NCBI GenBank assembly: GCA_007120675.1
Contig: SKNE01000051.1
Location: 1-10,684 of the forward strand
From: Bacteroidales bacterium
Lineage (GTDB): Bacteria > Bacteroidota > Bacteroidia > Bacteroidales > UBA7960
Direction: 5' to 3'
Length of the DNA: 10,684 nucleotides
Shown in pieces: positions 5,412-10,684 of the stretch. The notes under the pieces were generated by a model, which saw nothing but the letters and a program-made list of their open reading frames with translations, did no database searches and was not told the DNA's origin. Each line of letters begins with the position of its first letter. The first letter of the stretch is position 1. The position numbers and the translations under genes are program-made.

Positions 5412-6323
5412 ATGAAAGAATGGAAAGTATTGATCATTGTCCTCATCGCTGGTCTCACGGCATGCGGACAAAACAGTGGAGAGAGAAGTGAGCAGGATGT
5501 GGCTGATTTTAGCTATGAAGTGGCTGAAAGTGGCCTGAAATACCATTTTCACGTCCAGACAGGGACTGAAAAACCGCAGCTGGAAGATATTGTCAGCCTG
5601 GAGATGCTTTACCGCGCAGGGGATGAGATCCTCTTTGACAGCCGCCAGGCAGGCATGCCCATGTTTCTGCAGATGATGGAGCCGGAGTATCCTGGCGACA
5701 TTTACGAAGCCCTGTTCATGATGGCCAAGGGTGACAGCGCCAGCTTTGCCATGGATGCAGAACAGTTTTTCCTTGTTACAGCAGGCATGATGGAAGTTCC
5801 CGACTTTGTTGAAGCGGGCGATGAGATCATTTTTGAGATCGCCATGATGGACATCATGGATGAAGCAGGCTTTGAACAGGAACAACAGCGCATGATGGAG
5901 GAACAGATGCAGGAGAGCATGCAACGGGCTGAACAGGAAGAAGGCCTGATGCTGGCCTATCTTGAGCAGGAGGGCATTACCGCAGAACCCACCGGCAGTG
6001 GCTTGTACTACCTAGAGGTTGAAGCGGGGGAGGGGCCAAAACCGGAGCCTGGCGATATGGTGGCGGTGCACTATGAAGGCCGCCTGCTGGATGGTACGGT
6101 ATTTGACTCTTCCATTGAAAGGGGACAACCCATTGAGTTTCCCCTGGGACAGGGAAGGGTGATCCCCGGTTGGGATGAAGGGATATCCATGATGCAGGTG
6201 GGCGGCAAAGCCACCCTGGTCATCCCTTCTTACCTGGCCTATGGAGAAAGGGGAGCTGGCAGGGACATACCACCTTTCAGCACCCTGGTGTTTGATGTTG
6301 AGCTGGTGGATATCCTCGACTGA
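5412..6323 (+). CDS. Two-domain FKBP-type peptidyl-prolyl isomerase lipoprotein
   Basis: A 303-residue lipoprotein. The signal peptide MKEWKVLIIVLIAGLTAC gives lipobox LTAC with the lipidated cysteine at C18; this fixes the start at 5412, though the frame is open further upstream into the preceding gene. Residues about 35-150 look like a diverged FKBP domain (SGLKYHFHVQTGTEKP...ILFDSR...) that lacks the GWDEG and AYG elements and carries an insertion. Residues about 150-190 are a Met/Gln/Glu-rich probable coiled coil (EQEQQRMMEEQMQESMQRAE). Residues about 192-303 are a complete FKBP domain with all expected pocket residues: VHYEGR, VFDSS, RVIPGWDEG (W254), LAYGERG, and VFDVEL. Expected role: cis-trans isomerisation of prolines and holding of exported proteins in the periplasm, tethered to a membrane. 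It follows the GldI-like gene by 22 bases in the same operon. Confidence 0.88.
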   Translation: MKEWKVLIIVLIAGLTACGQNSGERSEQDVADFSYEVAESGLKYHFHVQTGTEKPQLEDIVSLEMLYRAGDEILFDSRQAGMPMFLQMMEPEYPGDIYEALFMMAKGDSASFAMDAEQFFLVTAGMMEVPDFVEAGDEIIFEIAMMDIMDEAGFEQEQQRMMEEQMQESMQRAEQEEGLMLAYLEQEGITAEPTGSGLYYLEVEAGEGPKPEPGDMVAVHYEGRLLDGTVFDSSIERGQPIEFPLGQGRVIPGWDEGISMMQVGGKATLVIPSYLAYGERGAGRDIPPFSTLVFDVELVDILD

Positions 6324-6345
6324 TAACAAGTTAAACGATGAACCC

Positions 6346-7563
6346 ATGCAATCCCCTGCCTTGACCCGGACAATCAAACGCAATGCCCGCCATAAGGGGC
6401 TATTGGCCATCCTGCTTTTCAGCCTGGTGATGGGAGCCTGCAGCATTCTCAGGCCGCCTGAACCTGTTCGGGAGCAATATACCACCGAAAGCGGACTGGT
6501 ATACACCATTTTGAGAGAGGGCTACGGACCCAAGCCTGCCGAGGGTGACCTGCTTGAGGTGCACTATACCGGGCGGCTTTCAGATGGCAGCGTGTTTGAT
6601 TCATCCTACGAAAGGGAAGAGCCCGTCCAGTTTCGACTGGGAAGCGAACAGGTGATTAAGGGTTGGGAAGAGGGCATGAGGCTCATGAGGGAAGGGGGGA
6701 AGGCCATCTTCGTCATACCACCAGCACTGGCTTACGGAGACATGGCTTTCGGACCCGTTCCGCAAAACGAAACCCTGAGCTTTGAAGTGGAACTCCTGAG
6801 GGTCCACCGCCCGGCTGAGTCCATCGAAGCGGAAGGGATCATGACAAGCACCACCCCTTCGGGAGTCAAATACATATTGCTGGAAGAGGGTGAGGGGATC
6901 CCCCTTGACGACGGCATGCATGTGGAGCTGCATTATATGGCTTTCCTGGATGATCCGGACCAGCAAATGTTTGATAATTCCTATGACCGGGGAGAACCGC
7001 TCCGTTTCATCCTTGGCAGGGGCATGGTGATAGCCGGATGGGATGAGGCCCTCGCTGAACTCAGGGTGGGCGACAAGGCCAGGATGTGGGTGCCCCATCA
7101 ACTGGCATATGGTGAACGGGGCAGGGGACCTGTTCCCCCGGAAACGGACGTGATGTTCGAAGTGGATATTCTTTATGCCGGTGAACCGGGAGTACCCCAG
7201 CCTTTTCCCACCCAGGGAAGGGACACCCTCCATACCGAATCCGGCATGCAACTCATCATTGTCGAAGAAGGTACCGGCGATCCGCCAGGGCCGGGAAGCA
7301 TACTTACAGTGCACTATTCTGCCTACCTCGAAGATGGCAGTCTCTTCGACTCCTCGGTTCAGCGCAGCGAGCCCATCCATTTCGTGCTGGGCAGCGGCCA
7401 GGTGCTTCAAGGCCTGGATGAGGCGTTTACCTACCTCAGGGAGGGCAGCAAGGCCCGCCTGATCATCCCACCGCACCTGGCCTATGGGGAGCCTGGCACC
7501 GACACGGTTCCCGCCAATGAAAGCCTGGTGTTTGATGTGGAGCTCATCCAGATCAGGAAATGA
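6346..7563 (+). CDS. Three-domain FKBP-type peptidyl-prolyl isomerase lipoprotein
   Basis: A 405-residue lipoprotein. The signal peptide has a basic N-region (TRTIKRNARHKG), hydrophobic core LLAILLFSLV and lipobox MGAC, with C32 lipidated; this sets the start at 6346 rather than at the earlier in-frame codons inside the preceding gene. Three FKBP domains follow in tandem: about 46-150, 167-280 and 292-405. Domain 1 has VHYTGR, VFDSSY, KGWEEG (W107) and LAYGD. Domain 2 has LHYMAF, MFDNSY, AGWDEA (W232) and LAYGERG. Domain 3 has VHYSAY, LFDSSV and LAYGE, but the floor tryptophan is leucine (QGLDEA, L357), a change also known in human FKBP38 where ligand affinity is reduced. The linkers are short and proline-rich (GVPQPFPTQG). 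Probably a periplasmic foldase/chaperone. It is 22 bases after the two-domain gene, the same spacing as the previous gap, consistent with serial duplication. Confidence 0.9.
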   Translation: MQSPALTRTIKRNARHKGLLAILLFSLVMGACSILRPPEPVREQYTTESGLVYTILREGYGPKPAEGDLLEVHYTGRLSDGSVFDSSYEREEPVQFRLGSEQVIKGWEEGMRLMREGGKAIFVIPPALAYGDMAFGPVPQNETLSFEVELLRVHRPAESIEAEGIMTSTTPSGVKYILLEEGEGIPLDDGMHVELHYMAFLDDPDQQMFDNSYDRGEPLRFILGRGMVIAGWDEALAELRVGDKARMWVPHQLAYGERGRGPVPPETDVMFEVDILYAGEPGVPQPFPTQGRDTLHTESGMQLIIVEEGTGDPPGPGSILTVHYSAYLEDGSLFDSSVQRSEPIHFVLGSGQVLQGLDEAFTYLREGSKARLIIPPHLAYGEPGTDTVPANESLVFDVELIQIRK

Positions 7564-7615
7564 GCATGCAAAAATGACGTGTTGTACATCGTTCTGACAA
7601 AACAGGAAACGGACC

Positions 7616-8413
7616 ATGGAAATACTACAGATCAGCTGGGATGCAAACCCCGAAATATTCCGCATAGGCAGCCTGGCAGTCAGGTGGTACGGCCTCTTCT
7701 GGGCGCTTTCGTTCTACCTGGGCTATGAGATCATTTCTGCCATATTTAAAAAAGACCATGTTCCCGTTAAGCAGGCTGACAGCATATTGATATACATGGC
7801 TGTTGGCAGCATTGTCGGTGCACGCCTCGGGCATTGCTTTTTTTATGACTTTGATTATTATTCCCGCAACCTTATCGAGGTATTGTATATATGGCAGGGT
7901 GGACTGGCAAGTCATGGCGGAGCCATCGGCATCCTGATCGCACTCTATTATTACCAGAAAAAAGTAAGCAGCCAAAGTTTTACCTGGCTGCTCGACCGCC
8001 TGGTCATACCGGTGTCACTGGCCGCCTTTTTTATCCGGATGGGCAACCTCATGAATTCGGAGATATATGGCATTGCAACCGACCTGCCCTGGGGCTTCAT
8101 CTTTGAACGCCGCGGCGAAGAAATCGCAAAGCATCCCACGCAGATTTACGAGGGACTGGCTTACCTGGTGCTGTTTATCAGCCTGGGCTGGATGTACCTG
8201 AAAAAACGCAGCAAACTGCCCGAAGGCTTTCTTACAGGCTTCTTTGCCCTTTTCATGTTCACGGTACGCTTCCTGGTGGAGTTCATCAAGGAGCCCCAGT
8301 CGCCCTTTGAGGAGAATATGCTGTTGAACATGGGACAGATACTGAGCATTCCAGCCATCATGGCCGGGGTGGGATTTATGATCTATGCCTTCAGGCGAAG
8401 AAAAAAGACCTGA
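7616..8413 (+). CDS. lgt: Prolipoprotein diacylglyceryl transferase
   Basis: An inner-membrane enzyme moving diacylglycerol from phosphatidylglycerol to the lipobox cysteine of prolipoproteins, the first step of lipoprotein maturation. It has 265 residues with about seven hydrophobic spans. Signature residues are visible: GARLGHCFFYDFDYYSRN, IWQGGLASHGGAIG with H100 (E. coli H103), and the Lgt signature RMGNLMNSEIYG with R141, N144 and E149 (E. coli R143, N146, E151), followed by HPTQIYEG and the late arginine region FTVRFLVEF. The start ATG at 7616 has AGGAAA about 10 bases upstream. It follows the three FKBP lipoproteins by 52 bases, so the enzyme is encoded next to three of its own substrates. 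Its TGA stop directly abuts the stop of the convergent methyltransferase gene (TGATCA), leaving no room for a terminator between them. Confidence 0.96.
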   Translation: MEILQISWDANPEIFRIGSLAVRWYGLFWALSFYLGYEIISAIFKKDHVPVKQADSILIYMAVGSIVGARLGHCFFYDFDYYSRNLIEVLYIWQGGLASHGGAIGILIALYYYQKKVSSQSFTWLLDRLVIPVSLAAFFIRMGNLMNSEIYGIATDLPWGFIFERRGEEIAKHPTQIYEGLAYLVLFISLGWMYLKKRSKLPEGFLTGFFALFMFTVRFLVEFIKEPQSPFEENMLLNMGQILSIPAIMAGVGFMIYAFRRRKKT

Positions 8414-9136
8414 TCAGCTACCCATCAGCAGGAAAATGGCCGGCCGCTTATGCAGATCAGGCAATCCCTCCCGTTTCCACTGACCGATAGTTTTTGTTGA
8501 AATATATTCATTCAGCTTGCTGATATTCATAGCTATAGAGAATAATGTATTGTCTTGACAGCAGGACAATACGCTCTTTGCCAGGGCATTGTTCCGGTAG
8601 GGGGCTTCCATAAAGATTTGTGTGATCGCACTTCGTTGACTATCTGCTTCCAGGCGCTTAATTTTTTTCTCTCTCACGGCTTGGTCTATGGGTAAATAGC
8701 CGTGGAAACTAAAGTGCTGACCGTTAAGTCCGGAGGCCATCAGGGCCAGCAGGATGCTGCTGGGGCCCACCAGTGGCTTTACCCGGTAACGGCGCCTGTG
8801 GGCGTAGGCCACCAGCTCCTGTCCGGGATCAGCTACCCCCGGACAACCGGCTTCCGACAGCAGACCAATGGACTGACCGTTAGCCAATTCATCCAGAACC
8901 GGCAAGAGATCCTGCTCCGGATGGTGCTTATCCACCAGGTGGAGGCGAAGCTGATCAAAGTCTTTCTTTAACCCTGCGCGACGAAGGAAGCGACGTGCCG
9001 TGCGCAAGTTTTCCACGATGAAAATATCCAGGTTATTGATAAGGCTGGTGTGGGCAGCCGGCCAGACGGAATCCAGCGAATCCTCTCCCAGGGAGGATGG
9101 AATCAGGTATAACACCCCTTCGGTCTCATGGGTCAT
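8414..9136 (-). CDS. RsmI-like SAM-dependent methyltransferase (tetrapyrrole methylase fold)
   Basis: A 240-residue protein of the TP-methylase fold, related to RsmI, which 2'-O-methylates C1402 of 16S rRNA, but shorter and diverged. Seen: N-terminal GVLYLIPSSLGEDS (RsmI: LYxVPTPIGNL), FIVENLRTARRFLRRAG, the SAM-binding SEAGCPGVADPGQ at residues 94-106, LVGPSSILLALMASGL (from 122), HFSFHGYLP, and MEAPYRNN. A family of such short RsmI paralogues is widespread in Bacteroidota, and their substrate is not known to me. The start ATG at 9136 is the only good candidate. TGCATTTG (9167 to 9160, minus strand) differs from the -7 consensus at one position and could be its own promoter in the 91-base gap after the PLP enzyme. 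A stop-to-stop junction joins it to lgt. Confidence 0.85.
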   Translation of the reverse strand: MTHETEGVLYLIPSSLGEDSLDSVWPAAHTSLINNLDIFIVENLRTARRFLRRAGLKKDFDQLRLHLVDKHHPEQDLLPVLDELANGQSIGLLSEAGCPGVADPGQELVAYAHRRRYRVKPLVGPSSILLALMASGLNGQHFSFHGYLPIDQAVREKKIKRLEADSQRSAITQIFMEAPYRNNALAKSVLSCCQDNTLFSIAMNISKLNEYISTKTIGQWKREGLPDLHKRPAIFLLMGS

Positions 9137-9227
9137 GACGGACGCTTTGATGTACCTTTCAAATGCAAGGCAAATAATGGATAATAAATGCTATATGCAG
9201 GTTAACTTACACCTTTGATTGATGGCA

Positions 9228-10199
9228 TCAGTGAGTGACCACAGCCGGGATTGTCCAAGGCAAATTATACAGGTCTGCATTGCCCCCGGAGAGGATGATC
9301 CCCGTCCTTTTTCCGGCAAACAGTTTGGGGTGGTCCATGACCACGGCCAGGGGGACGGCCGCACTGGGTTCCACCACCACTTTCATCCTTTCCCAGATCA
9401 GCTGCATGGCTTCAATGATGCGCTCCTCCCCGGTGGTGAGGATGTCACTTGCCCCCTCCAGGATGATGGGAAAGGTGCGGCTGCCCAGGGAGGTACGGAG
9501 TCCGTCAGCGATGGTCAGGGGCTTATCCACCGGGATGAGCATGCCCTGGTGAAACGATTGGTGCGCGTCGTCGGCGTTTTTCGGTTCAGCCCCAAACACT
9601 TTTGTGCCGGGGGAAAAGTAGCGGGCTCCCAGGATACTCCCACTGAGCAGGCCACCACCGCCAACCGGGGCGAGCAGGCAGTGAAGATCCGGACAGTCTT
9701 CAAAGAGCTCAGCCGCCGCCGTGGCCTGTCCGGCAATGATCCGGTAGTCGTTGTAGGGATGGATCTCCAGTGCGTCGCACTGTTCCAGCACCTCTGCCAG
9801 CATTTGCTCCCTGGCTTCGAGCGTGGGCTGGCAAAAGCGTACCTGGCCCCCGTAGGCCTCCACGGCGGCAATTTTATTTTTGGGTGCATTTTCAGGCATC
9901 ACGATGTGTGCTTGGATACCCCGCATACCGGCAGCCAGGGCCAGGGCCTGTGCGTGGTTGCCCGACGAATGGGTGGCTACGCCCCGGGCTGCTTGTCCGG
10001 CATCAAGGCTCCACACGGCGTGGCTCGCACCCCGGAACTTGAAGGCACCTGCCTTTTGAAAATTCTCACACTTGAAAAAGAGGGAGGCCCCGGTAAGGGA
10101 GTCGAGGGTGCTGCAGCGCATCACGGGGGTCCGGTGAACCTTGCCAGCCATGAGGTGACGCACGTCGAGGATTTTCTGCCTGTCGGGTAGGGTCTGCAT
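9228..10199 (-). CDS. Serine-racemase-like / threonine dehydratase-like PLP enzyme
   Basis: A 323-residue fold-type II pyridoxal-phosphate enzyme without the C-terminal ACT regulatory domain of biosynthetic threonine deaminase. The PLP lysine is K54 in FQKAGAFKFRGA, the substrate/phosphate loop is SSGNHAQA (78-85), the PLP-phosphate glycine loop is GGGGLLSG (from 180), and SGGNADL closes the site. The stretch AEPKNADD carries E205, A209 and D211 in the register of the Mg2+ site of mammalian serine racemase (E210, A214, D216). The following TIADGLRTSLG and IWERMKVVVEPSAA also match that enzyme. Likely reactions are L-serine/L-threonine dehydration to the keto acid plus ammonia, and/or serine racemisation; sequence alone does not separate these. 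The start lies eight bases after the stop of the phosphatase gene, so the two form an operon. Confidence 0.9.
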   Translation of the reverse strand: MQTLPDRQKILDVRHLMAGKVHRTPVMRCSTLDSLTGASLFFKCENFQKAGAFKFRGASHAVWSLDAGQAARGVATHSSGNHAQALALAAGMRGIQAHIVMPENAPKNKIAAVEAYGGQVRFCQPTLEAREQMLAEVLEQCDALEIHPYNDYRIIAGQATAAAELFEDCPDLHCLLAPVGGGGLLSGSILGARYFSPGTKVFGAEPKNADDAHQSFHQGMLIPVDKPLTIADGLRTSLGSRTFPIILEGASDILTTGEERIIEAMQLIWERMKVVVEPSAAVPLAVVMDHPKLFAGKRTGIILSGGNADLYNLPWTIPAVVTH

Positions 10200-10207
10200 G
10201 CCGGAGT

Positions 10208-10681
10208 TTAAGGGCTGTTCGATTCTGACCGAATGGACTCAATGATCTTGCTGCAACTCTCGTCGAGCATCTGGAAAACATGCTCAAAACCATTTTGTCC
10301 GCCATAATAAGGGTCAGGAACGGGCAGGTTTTTACCAGGAAAGGCGGCATTCATGATCATATCCACCTTCTTCACCTCCTCCGGTCCCTTGGCATAGGCC
10401 AGGATGTCCTGGAAATTGTTCACATCCATGGCATATATCCTGTCAAAGTCCTTCAGATCAACAGCTTTCAACTGACGCGCCCGTTGCCTGGAGATGTCGA
10501 TACCGTGCTTGGATGCGATCTCGCGGGAGCGGCTGTCGGGGGGCTCACCCACGTGATAGGCCGCGGTCCCTGCAGAGTCCACCGTAAGATCCAGACCAGC
10601 CTTCCTGGCTTTATGCTGTAATATCCCTTCTGCCAGGGGAGAGCGGCAGATATTTCCGAGGCATACCATGAGTACTTTCAT
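10208..10681 (-). CDS. Low-molecular-weight protein tyrosine phosphatase
   Basis: A cytoplasmic Cys-based phosphatase of 157 residues, the usual family size. It starts at once with the catalytic P-loop VCLGNICRSP (nucleophile C7, C12, R13, then S14). The general-acid loop is VPDPYYGG with D123. The mid-protein SAGTAAYHVGEPPDSRSREIASKHGID is the typical family core. In bacteria such proteins often dephosphorylate tyrosine kinases of polysaccharide export, and others have low-molecular-weight or unknown substrates; no kinase is visible here. The ATG at 10679-10681 is three bases from the window edge, so the gene is complete but its promoter is outside. It is the first visible gene of the minus-strand group with the PLP enzyme. 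I recall a similar phosphatase and the RsmI-like methyltransferase next to dnaA in many Flavobacteriia. Confidence 0.95.
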   Translation of the reverse strand: MKVLMVCLGNICRSPLAEGILQHKARKAGLDLTVDSAGTAAYHVGEPPDSRSREIASKHGIDISRQRARQLKAVDLKDFDRIYAMDVNNFQDILAYAKGPEEVKKVDMIMNAAFPGKNLPVPDPYYGGQNGFEHVFQMLDESCSKIIESIRSESNSP

Positions 10682-10684
10682 AGC

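Noticed and set aside
6241..6345. Upstream extension of the three-domain FKBP frame into the preceding gene
   Set aside because: Same reason: a clean signal peptide with lipobox MGAC starts at 6346.
7564..7615. Promoter for lgt in the 52-base gap
   Set aside because: No TAnnTTTG element or other convincing signal; lgt is more simply read as part of the upstream operon.
6601..7665. 354-codon open frame on the minus strand
   Set aside because: Antisense shadow of the three-domain FKBP gene; its apparent repeats only mirror the FKBP repeats.
9219..10190. 323-codon open frame on the plus strand across the PLP enzyme
   Set aside because: Mirror of the real minus-strand gene; the translation is Gly/His/Gln-rich without domains, while the minus strand shows clear PLP motifs.

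Overview
The window reads as chromosomal DNA of a member of the Bacteroidota, probably outside Bacteroides itself. The evidence is a run of FKBP-type lipoproteins whose first member resembles the gliding/secretion protein GldI, start codons mostly without Shine-Dalgarno sequences, a -7 promoter element of the TAnnTTTG type, and a low-molecular-weight phosphatase / tetrapyrrole-methylase neighbourhood typical of this phylum. The coding DNA is moderately GC-rich. No tRNA, rRNA, CRISPR array, transposase or phage gene is visible.

Layout: (1) 1-2179, plus strand, a tight operon: the 3' part of gmhA (sedoheptulose-7-phosphate isomerase), a HAD phosphatase of the GmhB/HisB-N type, and mnmA (tRNA 2-thiouridylase). 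(2) 2180-2739, 560 bases without a gene. From about 2320 it is strikingly AT-rich and carries six copies of a palindromic operator-like motif, TTTACAnnTGTAAA. (3) 2740-3294, plus strand, a small XRE-type DNA-binding protein, the obvious candidate ligand of those sites. (4) 3324-3749, minus strand, ndk. (5) From 3840, plus strand, a five-gene run: nrnA-like DHH phosphoesterase, three consecutive FKBP-type lipoproteins with one, two and three FKBP domains, and lgt, the enzyme that lipidates lipoproteins. (6) 8414-10681, minus strand, read right to left: a low-molecular-weight protein tyrosine phosphatase, a serine-racemase-like PLP enzyme, and an RsmI-like SAM methyltransferase. Its stop codon directly abuts that of lgt.

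How the genes fit together: the gmhA/HAD pair makes heptose phosphate for surface polysaccharide. The FKBP lipoproteins are probably periplasmic or outer-membrane folding factors, and their own maturation needs the adjacent lgt. ndk, nrnA and mnmA are housekeeping nucleotide and RNA metabolism.

The part least explained by ordinary gene content is the AT-rich island with its repeated palindromes upstream of the XRE gene: three sites far upstream, three next to the start codon, and an exact 17-base inverted match between the two groups. This looks like a looping, autoregulated switch. The second notable item is the 1-2-3 domain series of FKBP lipoproteins, in which several domains have lost canonical active-site residues. 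Most of the rest is conserved housekeeping.
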